DNA from: UBA6244 sp965140775
GTDB lineage: Bacteria; Bacteroidota; Bacteroidia; Bacteroidales; F082
Assembly: GCA_965140775.1 (NCBI GenBank)
Contig: OZ223471.1
Coordinates: 4,402,001 to 4,466,000 of the forward strand
Reading direction: 5' to 3'
DNA: 64,000 bases
Positions 17,086 through 25,900 of the stretch are shown here, piece by piece. A model generated the notes under the pieces. That model did no database searches. It was given only the letters and a program-made list of their open reading frames with translations, and was not told the DNA's origin. The translations under genes and the position numbers were made by a program. The first letter of the stretch is position 1; every line of letters starts with the position of its first letter.

Positions 17086-19548
17086 TTTTTCGTTCAGAAT
17101 GCGGATTCGGGCAGTTTCGCCGGCCTTCAGATCAAACCAAAACACCCAACCTTCAGCCACTTTTTTTCTGAAAGGTTTCAGCCCGTTTACCAAAATATAA
17201 TCGCCGGAAGTCACCATGGCCAATTGAGGTATATCGGTATTCCCCAAATTTTTAACCTCCACGTGGCCGTCCGGAAAATACTGATATTGAATTTTTTCGA
17301 GAGCTGTACGGTAATCCAGATAGCTTTTTATGGTACATACATTCAGAAATCCGGCATCGCGCAACGATGCCATGCGTTGCAGTGTGGCATTAAAACCGAC
17401 TTGCGCAACCATCACCGAATCGGCATCATAGGTCCAAAACCCCTTTTCAGGATCTACCCAGGCCGGATAACAATGGTTGATTTGCGTTCCCCAATTGGTA
17501 ACGAATTCATCCAGTTTTTTCCGGCCAAAAAAGTAATCCCACAAACCATCTGTATGAACAAATAAGGCACTGGTGGTAGGCCAATGAATCAACGCATTGG
17601 AATAAGTGGGATGTGTCCAGAAATCGGGCTTGGGCCAAAAGTCACCAAAGCCTGCATAGGGCTTGTCCACACTTCCATCGAATTGCCAGAAATCAACGCC
17701 CGGCATTTCTTCGTAGTAACTGTTGTGCAAATAGTTAACCCCATATTTTGGCCACAAATCCAGCGCATAATAGGGCGACTTTTTCAAGGTGGCATCGCAC
17801 ACCAAATCTTCGCGGTTGTTATGAAAGCCGTTGTTGTTGCCATGATCGATCCAGGATGAAGGTTGATAATGTGTCTGCATATATTGCATGGCTTCCTGAA
17901 ACCGTTGGGGAGTGGTGGTGTATTGTTCGGGGGTATGCAAACAAATTTCGCTCCCTGCTTCGTGTATCTGATCAAGAAAATAGGGGAGTTGTGGATCGGA
18001 CAGTATGCTGCTCTCCAATTCGGGAAAACGACCCCCGGTGACTTCACTATTTCGTGTGCTGTCAGGATTGGCATAAAACACGCTTTTGGTCACCGGAATT
18101 CCATATTTCACAAATCCTCCAACAGCTTCTTTGGCGTTGGTAATCTTCTCCGAACCGAAGTAGGTCGCCCGATTGCTCCGGATATTGGTCCAATCGGCAT
18201 GCTCGGTCCAAATATAGGTGGCCAAATAACCCGCGGGATTTTTCATCAGGCGCGGCAATGTGGGATTGATGCCGCTTAGGTGGATGCTGAAAGCAAACTG
18301 CCGGCGTTCACCTCGACGGTATTTCGATGCCGAATGTTCTGTTTTCCAGTTGTTGCTGTCGGGGTCGAGGGGAAAGCGGAAAAATGGATGATCCTGCTCA
18401 TAATCCAAATTGACCCACAATTGATTTTTTTGGGTATTCAACTGCAGTGAACTAACTCCGGGGGTATGATAAATCCACCATCCGCGCTGTTGTGTGCCAA
18501 ATTGCACCCCCTCCTTATCCAGCCAGTATTCAACCTGGAAGTCAGTTGTGTCGGCTTTTCGGTTGGTGCGCATCACTTGCGAAACCGGTGGTTTACTGAC
18601 AAATACCAACGATTCTCTGTCAACTTCCTGTAGTTTTTTGAAACGTTCAGTAACGTAAACTTCCAGATCAGGATAATTTACATGGCAATGAAAAACACAA
18701 GTTGAGTTGGATGCAGCCGTTTTTATTTTGAAAACAAGTTGGGTTTCGTTACCATTGGTATTTTTCTTGATAAATTTCAGATTCTCAACAAACTGTGTGG
18801 GTTGGCTTTTCAATGCTCGTTGAGTAAAATAGGTAATGGATTCCACCAATAACTCTCCTTTAGGGTCGGTTATGCGGAGTTGCCGACTGGGTGGGTTATA
18901 CCAAATCTGATAGTATGAATTGGTGAAAAGAAGTTGATCCTGATTGGATATCGTTGTGTTTTCAACCACCAACTCGGGTAAAAAAGAAGGATTGGCAGCC
19001 GGTGAAAACTCCACTTGCAGGTCGTCCATCCACATGGGTATTTCAGGATGTTGATTCCAGAAATAGGCTTTGATGGTGGTTTTTCGGGTGAGGTTGGCAG
19101 GGATTAACAAGCTTTGCGAAAAGTGATTCCATTGTCCGGTGTTTTCCGGTGAAGCAGCCAAGTGGATGCCATACCAATACCTCAACTGTTCGCCTTCCAT
19201 GAGGGTTACCACAAACAGTCCACCGGCATTAGGTTGGTTAAAAAACCACTGCCCACTGCATGTTATTTGGGTGTTTTGTCCGGCAACCGTTTCCGGAAAC
19301 GGACCTTCAAACCCAATTCCAAAAGGCTGTGCGGCGTTGACAAGAGAGGCATGTTTCCCCGAAAAAGCAAAGGTGGTGTCGATGGTTTGCGGTCCAAGCC
19401 AATGCGCAGGCAGAAGGCTGTCTTCCAGGTCAGTAGAAAAGGTTTGCGCCGACGAATGGAAAGTGGCGGAACCCAAAACGAGCAAAATAAGAAAAGCCCC
19501 TTTTATACGGATCAGAGAAATGGCGTTGGCTAAATTCAATCCATTCAT
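17083..19548 (-). CDS. Large secreted protein with CBM-like N-terminus and polysaccharide-deacetylase-like domain
   Basis: An 821-residue exported protein with a signal peptide (GAFLILLVLGSATFHSSAQ). Residues about 30-190 look like a jelly-roll carbohydrate-binding module (QWFFNQPNAGGLFVVTLMEG, ending MWMDDLQVEFSP). The middle is beta-rich. Residues about 450-760 resemble a NodB/polysaccharide-deacetylase-like barrel (AGSEICLHTPEQYTTTPQRF, SSWIDHGNNNGFHNN). The HTPEQ and IDHG histidines are candidate metal ligands. A glycan esterase, deacetylase or hydrolase role at the cell surface is inferred; the family is not firmly identified. No T9SS domain is seen. It starts 2 bases after the butyrate kinase stop. 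Confidence 0.6.
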   Translation of the reverse strand: MNGLNLANAISLIRIKGAFLILLVLGSATFHSSAQTFSTDLEDSLLPAHWLGPQTIDTTFAFSGKHASLVNAAQPFGIGFEGPFPETVAGQNTQITCSGQWFFNQPNAGGLFVVTLMEGEQLRYWYGIHLAASPENTGQWNHFSQSLLIPANLTRKTTIKAYFWNQHPEIPMWMDDLQVEFSPAANPSFLPELVVENTTISNQDQLLFTNSYYQIWYNPPSRQLRITDPKGELLVESITYFTQRALKSQPTQFVENLKFIKKNTNGNETQLVFKIKTAASNSTCVFHCHVNYPDLEVYVTERFKKLQEVDRESLVFVSKPPVSQVMRTNRKADTTDFQVEYWLDKEGVQFGTQQRGWWIYHTPGVSSLQLNTQKNQLWVNLDYEQDHPFFRFPLDPDSNNWKTEHSASKYRRGERRQFAFSIHLSGINPTLPRLMKNPAGYLATYIWTEHADWTNIRSNRATYFGSEKITNAKEAVGGFVKYGIPVTKSVFYANPDSTRNSEVTGGRFPELESSILSDPQLPYFLDQIHEAGSEICLHTPEQYTTTPQRFQEAMQYMQTHYQPSSWIDHGNNNGFHNNREDLVCDATLKKSPYYALDLWPKYGVNYLHNSYYEEMPGVDFWQFDGSVDKPYAGFGDFWPKPDFWTHPTYSNALIHWPTTSALFVHTDGLWDYFFGRKKLDEFVTNWGTQINHCYPAWVDPEKGFWTYDADSVMVAQVGFNATLQRMASLRDAGFLNVCTIKSYLDYRTALEKIQYQYFPDGHVEVKNLGNTDIPQLAMVTSGDYILVNGLKPFRKKVAEGWVFWFDLKAGETARIRILNEK

Positions 19549-19550
19549 TT

Positions 19551-20627
19551 TTATTTGTAAACCTTCACGGGAACCTCATCTTTGAGCACCCGCAACCCAA
19601 ACAAGGCAAGGGCTTCAAAGTCGTTTACCGAAGGGTAAAGTGCAATGGGAGCAATGCTTCCGATACGACTTTTTACATTTTCGAGGAAGCGCTCGCTGTC
19701 GAAAATCATTCCTGTAAGGATAATGGCATCCACTTTTCCCGACAAGGTAGCCACGTGTGAGGCGATTTCTTTACTTACCTGATACGACAAGGCATAGGAG
19801 ATAAACTTGGCCTTTTCGTCGCCGGAAGCAATACGGGCGTTGATCTCGGTAATGCTGTCGGTACCCAGGTAGGCTTTGTAACCACCTTCGGAGGTAATCA
19901 TTTTCATGACCTCCTCTTTGGTATGTTTTCCGCTGAAGCACAGCTCAATCAACTGACCCATGGGCAAAGTACCCGTGCGGGTGATGGAAAAAGGCCCACC
20001 GCCGTCGAATGCCTGGTTCACATCCACTACGCGACCCTTTTCGTGGGCGCCGATGCTGATGCCCCCGCTACCGATATGGCACACAATCAGGTTGAGGTCT
20101 TTATAGTCTTTGTTGATCGATTTGGAATATTTACATGCCACATGCTTGTGGTTGAGGGCATGAAATATGGATTTACGTTCAAACATGGGATGACCGGTTA
20201 CTCGAGCCACGTCGCTCAGCTCGTCCACCACCACGGGATTGGCCATGTAGGCTTTTTTTCCTATTTTTTTGGACATTTTGTGAGCCAGAATTCCACCCAA
20301 ATTGGTAGCATGAATACCCATAACACCAGTTTCCAAATCCTTGACCATGGCATCGTTTATCTCGAAAACACCTTGTGAAACAGGTTTTACCATGCCACTC
20401 CGACCCATCACCAACTCAATGTTTTCGAGGTTGATATCGTTGTTTTCCATCTCCTTCATGATGGCCTCAAACCGAAAATCCTTTTGTTCAATCACGTTGG
20501 CATACCGGGCAATTTCTTCCGGTATATGCTTGATGGTTTTCAGAAAAATCGGTTCCGTATTGCGATATACCGCCACTTTGGTAACTTTCACTTCGGGGTA
20601 GATAACCAGGATGTTTTTTGTAATCAT
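19551..20627 (-). CDS. buk: Butyrate kinase
   Basis: A 358-residue ASKHA-superfamily acetate/butyrate kinase: butyrate + ATP = butyryl phosphate + ADP. The ATG ending at 20627 (MITKNILVIYPEVKVTKVAV) is chosen over a TTG three codons earlier. Family hallmarks are VMGRSGMVKPV, NLIVCHIGSGGISIGAHEKG, AFDGGGPFSITRTGTLP and IILTGMIFDSERF. Buk is usually next to phosphotransbutyrylase (ptb), but no ptb is present here. It could serve branched-chain or butyrate activation together with icmF and the fad operon elsewhere in the window, which is inference. Confidence 0.93.
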   Translation of the reverse strand: MITKNILVIYPEVKVTKVAVYRNTEPIFLKTIKHIPEEIARYANVIEQKDFRFEAIMKEMENNDINLENIELVMGRSGMVKPVSQGVFEINDAMVKDLETGVMGIHATNLGGILAHKMSKKIGKKAYMANPVVVDELSDVARVTGHPMFERKSIFHALNHKHVACKYSKSINKDYKDLNLIVCHIGSGGISIGAHEKGRVVDVNQAFDGGGPFSITRTGTLPMGQLIELCFSGKHTKEEVMKMITSEGGYKAYLGTDSITEINARIASGDEKAKFISYALSYQVSKEIASHVATLSGKVDAIILTGMIFDSERFLENVKSRIGSIAPIALYPSVNDFEALALFGLRVLKDEVPVKVYK

Positions 20628-20804
20628 TTTCAACAATTTTTGGAAGGATAAAAATAGGAAAAAAACATGAAGCGTTGAATAGGGTGATGAACATATGTTT
20701 TTGGGGTTAATTTTTAAGCTTCCCGGCTTAGTATTTCAAACAATCGGACTTCCAAATTGAAAAGTTCAACGAAACGCTACCACCAACAAGGGTCATTTTT
20801 CAAC

Positions 20805-20866
20805 TTTTTTGGATTTGATTCCGAAAATGTTGTAGAATTTTTGGATTTGATTCCGAAAAAGTTGTA
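20805..20866. repeat. Two tandem ~30-bp direct repeats upstream of the first DUF4143 ATPase
   Basis: TTTTTGGATTTGATTCCGAA is followed by AA(T/A)GTTGTA in two near-identical copies (20805-20834 and 20838-20866), ending 24 bases before the ATG at 20891. The position suggests a regulator-binding or autoregulatory element. Confidence 0.8.
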
Positions 20867-20890
20867 TTATTGAAAAAAATAATTTTGAAA

Positions 20891-22015
20891 ATGATACATC
20901 GTTTACTTGAAAAAACCATTGAGGACAAACTTTTTCAAAAAAAAGCCATTATCGTTTTAGGTCCCAGACAAGTGGGAAAAACCACATTACTAAAGTATAT
21001 CTTTGAAAACAGAGAAGACGTACTTTGGCTAAATGGGGATGAATTGGATGTGCAGTCCCTGTTTTCCAATTTATCGGCCACAAGAATGAATGCCTTGATG
21101 GGGTTAAAAAAAAAAATGATTGTGGATGAAGCACAACGCATCGAAAATATTGGTTTGCGTTTAAAACTAATCACAGACACCCTGCCGCATATACAAATAA
21201 TTGCCACGGGAAGTTCCGCCTTCGAGATGGCCAACAAAATAAATGAGCCACTCACAGGAAGAAAATGGGAGTACAGATTGTTTCCGCTTTCTTTTGGAGA
21301 GATGGTAGAACACCACGGCCTTCTGGAAGAGAAACGGTTGATTCCTCATCGATTGATTTATGGCTATTATCCGGATGTTGTTACCCATCAGGGAGTCGAA
21401 AAAGAAACCTTAAAATTGCTGTCCGACAGTTATTTATACAAAGATATCTTGTCGTGGGAACAAATTCAAAAGCCCTACAAATTAACCAAGTTGCTTCAGG
21501 CATTGGCCTTTCAGGTAGGTTCTCAAGTTTCGTATCATGAATTGGGACAGGTATGCGGGTTGGACTCGAAAACAGTTGAAAAATATGTTCTTCTTCTGGA
21601 GCAAACCTACATTATTTTTCGTTTGGGTTCATTCAGTAGAAACTTAAGAAACGAGCTAAAAAGCAGCAAGAAAATCTATTTTTACGACAATGGAATTCGT
21701 AATGCAGTCATTGCCAACTTTAATCAAATTGAAAAACGATCGGATATCGGCGCTTTGTGGGAGAATTTTCTTATTTCTGAACGAATCAAAAAACTAAATT
21801 ACAACCATATTTGGTCTAATAACTGGTATTGGAGAACCAAAGAACAAAAAGAGATTGATTATATTGAAGAATCGGATGGTCAAATATCTGCCTTTGAGTT
21901 TAAATGGAATGTTAAACCCAAGGTAAAACCACCCAAACTGTTTCTGGAAAACTATAAAAATGCCCATTTCAAAGTGATTACACCTGAAAATTTTGATGAC
22001 TTTTTAATGGATTGA
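20891..22015 (+). CDS. AAA_14/DUF4143 ATP-binding protein (first of tandem pair)
   Basis: A 374-residue P-loop ATPase. The ATG at 20891 (MIHRLLEKTIEDKLFQ) is preferred to the TTG at 20870. Walker A is GPRQVGKTTL, Walker B MIVDEAQRI, and sensor-like ATGSSAFEMANK follows. An internal winged-helix-like region (VSYHELGQVCGLDSKTVEKY) and a C-terminal DUF4143 part with a PD-(D/E)XK-like EIDYIEESDGQISAFEFKW complete it. The family is abundant and variable in Bacteroidota; its cellular role is not settled (proposed links to defence and mobile DNA). It is paralogous to the next gene and clearly AT-richer than the surroundings. Confidence 0.85.
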   Translation: MIHRLLEKTIEDKLFQKKAIIVLGPRQVGKTTLLKYIFENREDVLWLNGDELDVQSLFSNLSATRMNALMGLKKKMIVDEAQRIENIGLRLKLITDTLPHIQIIATGSSAFEMANKINEPLTGRKWEYRLFPLSFGEMVEHHGLLEEKRLIPHRLIYGYYPDVVTHQGVEKETLKLLSDSYLYKDILSWEQIQKPYKLTKLLQALAFQVGSQVSYHELGQVCGLDSKTVEKYVLLLEQTYIIFRLGSFSRNLRNELKSSKKIYFYDNGIRNAVIANFNQIEKRSDIGALWENFLISERIKKLNYNHIWSNNWYWRTKEQKEIDYIEESDGQISAFEFKWNVKPKVKPPKLFLENYKNAHFKVITPENFDDFLMD

Positions 22016-22074
22016 CCTCATTTGACACCCTGACACTTTCCAAATTCGGACAATCAACTTGCCGTATTTAGCTT

Positions 22075-22100
22075 AATTTGGCAAGTTGACTTGCCAAATT
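22075..22100. promoter_or_regulatory. Perfect 12-bp inverted repeat, candidate operator of the second DUF4143 ATPase
   Basis: AATTTGGCAAGT-TG-ACTTGCCAAATT is a perfect 26-base palindrome. Its right arm contains the -33 TTG (22091-22093) of the downstream promoter, so a bound dimer would block transcription. A related half-site (ACTTGCCGTATTT) lies just upstream near 22057-22069. Confidence 0.7.
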
Positions 22101-22121
22101 TATGATTTTTACCTATTTTTG
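22091..22121 (+). promoter_or_regulatory. Promoter of the second DUF4143 ATPase (TTG-N20-TATTTTTG)
   Basis: A -33 TTG at 22091-22093 is separated by exactly 20 bases from the -7 element TATTTTTG at 22114-22121. This matches the Bacteroidota promoter consensus. The ATG follows at 22138. Confidence 0.7.
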
Positions 22122-22137
22122 TGCAAAATATACCCCC

Positions 22138-23265
22138 ATGTGGATTACACGAAAATATGAAACGGATCCCGGTTTTTTACAAACAGGGAAGGTTAACTTA
22201 GTCTATGGTCCGCGACGAGCAGGAAAAACAACGTTAATTGACAAGCTGTTACAAACTAAAAAAGGTAAAATATTTGTTGGAAGTGGCGATGACATCGTAC
22301 TCAGGAAAATATTGGGATCGGACGATCAATCGCAGATTCTGTCAGTAATGAAAGACTATGAGGTTATTTTCATTGATGAAGCACAGCGAATTAACAACAT
22401 CGGATGGGGGCTTAAGATTCTCACGGACAACTTACCCAAAACAATCATTGTAGTCAGTGGTTCGTCCTCATTTCAACTTTCTTCACAAGTTGGGGCACCC
22501 TTAACCGGACGTAGCAATTCGAGCAAGCTGTTTCCGGTGGCCATAACAGAATTAAAAGCTCAATTCGGAGGCATGCATGTGCTGCAAAATTTGGAAGAAT
22601 ACCTGATATTTGGAATGTATCCGGAGGTACTATCACGAGGAAACAATCTTGAAAAATCTGCCTATCTGCATGAATTGAGAAATGCGTATCTGTTTAAAGA
22701 TATCCTGGAATTGGAAAACATTAAAAACGCTGACAAACTATTTGATTTATTGAAATTAGTTGCCTATCAGATTGGACAGGAAGTTTCACTCTCCGAATTG
22801 GGAAATGCACTTGGGTTGGCCAAACAAACTGTGGGACGCTATCTCGATCTATTGGAGAAATCGTTTATTATCAAGAAGATAAGTGGTTACTCGAACAATC
22901 TTCGAAAGGAAGTTACCAAAACCCATCGGTATTATTTCTTCGACAATGGCATCCGAAATGCCATTATTAACAATTTCAATTTCATCGATCAACGCAATGA
23001 CTTAGGCATGCTATGGGAAAATTTCATGGTCATGGAACGAATTAAAAAACAGGAATATCAACACCTGTTTTCCAACAATTATTTTTGGCGAACCTACGAT
23101 CAAAAGGAAGTTGATTTTGTGGAAGAAAGAGATGGGAAACTCTATGGTTTTGAATTTAAATGGAGTCCGAAGAAAGTCAAGATTCAAAAGGAGTGGCTAA
23201 ACACCTATCCACAGGCTAGTTTCACGGTGATTAGTCAGGATAATTTTTTGGATTGGCTGGACTAG
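22138..23265 (+). CDS. AAA_14/DUF4143 ATP-binding protein (second of tandem pair)
   Basis: A 375-residue paralogue of the preceding gene with the same order of parts: Walker A GPRRAGKTTL, Walker B VIFIDEAQRI, SGSSSFQLSSQVGAPLTGRS, a winged-helix-like VSLSELGNALGLAKQTVGRY, then KEVDFVEERDGKLYGFEFKW. The ATG at 22138 fits the promoter; an earlier in-frame ATG at 22102 would lie upstream of the -7 element. Similarity to its neighbour extends over the full length, so this is an old tandem duplication or two independently acquired members. Substrate unknown. Confidence 0.85.
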   Translation: MWITRKYETDPGFLQTGKVNLVYGPRRAGKTTLIDKLLQTKKGKIFVGSGDDIVLRKILGSDDQSQILSVMKDYEVIFIDEAQRINNIGWGLKILTDNLPKTIIVVSGSSSFQLSSQVGAPLTGRSNSSKLFPVAITELKAQFGGMHVLQNLEEYLIFGMYPEVLSRGNNLEKSAYLHELRNAYLFKDILELENIKNADKLFDLLKLVAYQIGQEVSLSELGNALGLAKQTVGRYLDLLEKSFIIKKISGYSNNLRKEVTKTHRYYFFDNGIRNAIINNFNFIDQRNDLGMLWENFMVMERIKKQEYQHLFSNNYFWRTYDQKEVDFVEERDGKLYGFEFKWSPKKVKIQKEWLNTYPQASFTVISQDNFLDWLD

Positions 23266-23300
23266 TATCTCCAGCCTATACCCCGTCATTTGTGCTTTTA

Positions 23301-24164
23301 TCACCCGTAAATCGTCTTCCCCTCTTTTGCCAAAGCAAGCATTTCGTCATAAAGAAGTTTGGGGTCGGCAGTAAAATAGTTCACGCCACGATGGGTAAAG
23401 GAACGACAGGCCTTTTTGGAAATATGTTGGGCGAAAAAACCAGGAATGTCGCGGTGAGTAATGTTTTTATGGGGCACCAATGTTTCCACAAAATGCTCCT
23501 CCTTATTCTGGTCAATTACCTTTCCCTTCATGGGTTGGTCGTTCAGGGTTTTGAGCGGGAATGCTTCTTTCATGCTGTCCTCCACCACATGCACAAACGA
23601 CAGGCTTACCACTTTTTCGCCCAGTCCGATGATCCGACTATGGTGGGACATGATTTTAAACAACGGACTTCGTTCCCCATTGGGATACAGGTCCAGATGG
23701 TGTTCGTTTACCAACTCATGGGCTTTGGCACCAATGGCGACAATGGAAGTGGTGGGATGCAAGCTGCGAACGGCTTGTTTGTGACGACGGGCCAGCTCGG
23801 GCAGCAATCCCATGGTGGTGGGCGACCGCTTCACATGAAAGGAAGCTCCGGGTTGGTTCAAATAATCTTCGGCACGGTCGCGGTAATGCCAGCAGGGGAA
23901 AGCCAGTGTACCTTCGTCTCCCACGGCTTCGAGCAGCAATTCCAGCAAACGGTAGGCCGAAAAATTGATGTTGAGTTTGTCCATGGAACTGTGAATGTAC
24001 ACAACCATGCCCTTTTTTACACCCAATTTGGTGTTGAGCAAATCTAAAAACTGAGCCTCTCCAAGAGGCCGGAAAATCACGGAATTGAGCTTGTAATAGG
24101 CACCCCGGGCAGCTTTGAAGTACGCGATGGGAAGGTATTTATAAATAACGTCGCCTATTTTCAT
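23301..24164 (-). CDS. AAC(3)-family (aminoglycoside N3-acetyltransferase-like) acyltransferase
   Basis: A 287-residue protein of the Antibiotic_NAT/AAC(3) fold. Hallmarks are VVYIHSSMDKLNINFSAYRL, a GDEGTLAFPCW segment, RSPTTMGLLPELARRH and RSLHPTTSIVAIGAKA. In biosynthetic clusters such enzymes acylate amino sugars or other amines with acyl-CoA or acyl-ACP. Here it is the last gene of the FkbH/ACP module and overlaps the upstream deacetylase-like gene by four bases. A role in transferring the ACP-bound acyl group onto a sugar is therefore likelier than drug resistance; this is inference. Confidence 0.85.
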   Translation of the reverse strand: MKIGDVIYKYLPIAYFKAARGAYYKLNSVIFRPLGEAQFLDLLNTKLGVKKGMVVYIHSSMDKLNINFSAYRLLELLLEAVGDEGTLAFPCWHYRDRAEDYLNQPGASFHVKRSPTTMGLLPELARRHKQAVRSLHPTTSIVAIGAKAHELVNEHHLDLYPNGERSPLFKIMSHHSRIIGLGEKVVSLSFVHVVEDSMKEAFPLKTLNDQPMKGKVIDQNKEEHFVETLVPHKNITHRDIPGFFAQHISKKACRSFTHRGVNYFTADPKLLYDEMLALAKEGKTIYG

Positions 24165-25225
24165 GCCGGACTCATGTTTTTGTACAGTTGGGTAAAGGTA
24201 GTAAATTCCAGTTTTTCCCCATACTTCCGGCTTGCCCGTTTTACGAATTCCGTCAGCAGATAATAATGGTAGGTATCCATGGATTTGGGATGGCCGATGA
24301 GGCTCAGGATAATTTCGTCATGTCTTTTGAATCTATTCACATTGTATTCGAGTATCTTCATCAGGTAATCCGGTGAAAAGGTGTGGTTATCGACGGTGAG
24401 CATGCGACTGGAAAAAAGCTGTCGGATTTTATCGGGTTTGCTTACACTTTCGTGAGCATGAATCATGGGGCCACGACTTTCCACGGCTCGATCGGCAAAC
24501 TTTTTCAATTTGAAGGAAGTGGGCATTTCGAACAACCCCTTGGGCTTGGAAGCAATGGGGATTTCAAACAACGCACTTTTATGCGGACTTTCCTTGCTGA
24601 AATCTCCGTCATCGGACAAATACCAGTTGGGCAAATCGGGCACTTTCCGGTAATCCACCAACGAATTGTTCGACCTGAAAAAATAACCACGACTGATGGA
24701 ACTATCAAACATAATTCCGCTTTTATATAGTGCTTTCAGAATTTTGTCGGCGTGGGGCACCATGTTGTAACCACCTGCACGATAGGCTGTACAGCGATAA
24801 TCCTTGTTTGCCGGGAGTCCGATTTTGGTTAGCTCCTCCACACCCAACGCCACAATTTGCGCGATTTGAAAAGGGTCGTCCTGATGGACAAAATCTCCCA
24901 TTTTGTATTTGGGAGAAGGTATAACTTTACCTGCTTCAAACCGACTTTCCAGCCAATGGGGATGGAGGTGCAATTGAACATCGTGCTGATCCAGAATAGC
25001 TTGCTGCAGCTGATTGGAAAAAGGTTGGGTATAACCTGTTTGGTGCCATTTCCCGAACATGACATAACTGAGGATGTCGGCAAAAAACGCTCCGGGAACC
25101 TTCTGCTTATGCAACACCTCCAAAAGTCTGTCGGTGGGGTCGAACAAGCTATGCCGATACGATTTGGTGATGCCACCCAGGGGTAGTTCATAATCGAAGG
25201 TGAGAAGGATTTTGAGGTGCTTCAT
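24161..25225 (-). CDS. Polysaccharide-deacetylase-like (WbmS-type) protein
   Basis: A 354-residue cytoplasmic protein (no signal peptide). TFDYELPLGG at the N-terminus supplies an acidic motif typical of NodB-like barrels. VQLHLHPHWLES supplies paired histidines, and YRCTAYRAGGYNM and IGHPKSMDTYHYYLL are further conserved barrel motifs. It resembles the WbmS-like deacetylases found in O-antigen and other polysaccharide clusters. Likely reaction: removal of an acetyl group from an N-acetylated sugar nucleotide or glycan intermediate, freeing an amine for the neighbouring AAC(3)-like transferase (inferred). It sits 6 bases after the VOC gene. Confidence 0.75.
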   Translation of the reverse strand: MKHLKILLTFDYELPLGGITKSYRHSLFDPTDRLLEVLHKQKVPGAFFADILSYVMFGKWHQTGYTQPFSNQLQQAILDQHDVQLHLHPHWLESRFEAGKVIPSPKYKMGDFVHQDDPFQIAQIVALGVEELTKIGLPANKDYRCTAYRAGGYNMVPHADKILKALYKSGIMFDSSISRGYFFRSNNSLVDYRKVPDLPNWYLSDDGDFSKESPHKSALFEIPIASKPKGLFEMPTSFKLKKFADRAVESRGPMIHAHESVSKPDKIRQLFSSRMLTVDNHTFSPDYLMKILEYNVNRFKRHDEIILSLIGHPKSMDTYHYYLLTEFVKRASRKYGEKLEFTTFTQLYKNMSPA

Positions 25226-25231
25226 CGGAGG

Positions 25232-25624
25232 TTAATTAGCTGCCAAAAGTTTGATAAGTCCGATATCCCGGTGATACAAAAAGGCCACCAATTGACCATT
25301 GAATGCCATTGCAGGTTGCGGAGGTTCTATCAGAATGTATCGTGCAGCCCTGAGTTCTTCGATTGTTTTCTCCATGTTATCAACAACATAACAAAAATTA
25401 TAGGGCGTGTTGTTATTTTTTTCGAGGATACGCAGAATGGGTGAAGTTTCCGAAAATGGCGCCACCAACTCAATCATCCATGGATCATTTTTAAGCATTT
25501 GGATATTCACCTGACGTTGGGCATCGTGCACCGGGAACCCAATTTTCTCGAAGCCCAGCTTCTCAAAACCTGGAATACTGGCTTCCAGATCACGAACGGC
25601 ATAACCCAAGTGGTGTATTTTCAT
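25232..25624 (-). CDS. VOC-family (glyoxalase / methylmalonyl-CoA epimerase-like) protein
   Basis: A 130-residue single-domain VOC protein. It begins MKIHHLGYAVRDLEAS, the typical metal-ligand His strand, with IELVAPFSETSPI supplying the mid-domain Glu ligand and NFCYVVDNMEKTIEEL the second half. Small VOC proteins of this kind recur beside FkbH and ACP genes in polysaccharide and polyketide clusters, where they may isomerise or epimerise an acyl-thioester; the exact reaction is unknown. The start overlaps the ACP stop by four bases. Confidence 0.85.
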   Translation of the reverse strand: MKIHHLGYAVRDLEASIPGFEKLGFEKIGFPVHDAQRQVNIQMLKNDPWMIELVAPFSETSPILRILEKNNNTPYNFCYVVDNMEKTIEELRAARYILIEPPQPAMAFNGQLVAFLYHRDIGLIKLLAAN

Positions 25625-25866
25625 GATAGATCCTTGTTTAACAGCACATTCACAATGGCATCCGTGCCGGTTAGTTCCACCATTTCTTCGGGTTCAAACA
25701 TCACATCAAATTCCATTTCCAGATCGGAAACAATCATGATGTGTTTGAGGGAATCCCAGGCATCCACCTCTTTTTTTAATATGTTCTTTTCCAAATATTT
25801 ATCACTCAATCCAAGCGATTGTATCAGGACTTTATTTACACCGGTTTTTATTTCTTTTTGTTCCAT
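25621..25866 (-). CDS. Acyl carrier protein
   Basis: An 81-residue stand-alone acyl carrier protein. The phosphopantetheine attachment serine lies in DAWDSLKHIMIVSDLE, and the protein is acidic and helical throughout, as expected. It is not the housekeeping fatty-acid AcpP type (that family has ADSLD). It lies 34 bases after the FkbH gene and overlaps the VOC gene, so it is almost certainly the dedicated carrier for the glyceryl or other acyl unit loaded by FkbH. Confidence 0.9.
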   Translation of the reverse strand: MEQKEIKTGVNKVLIQSLGLSDKYLEKNILKKEVDAWDSLKHIMIVSDLEMEFDVMFEPEEMVELTGTDAIVNVLLNKDLS

Positions 25867-25900
25867 GATTCACATTTTTGTACAAAAGTTATCCTCCTTG

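Noticed and set aside
23301..24164. Aminoglycoside resistance gene
   Set aside because: The fold is AAC(3)-like, but its place at the end of an ACP/FkbH/deacetylase operon argues for a biosynthetic acyltransferase.
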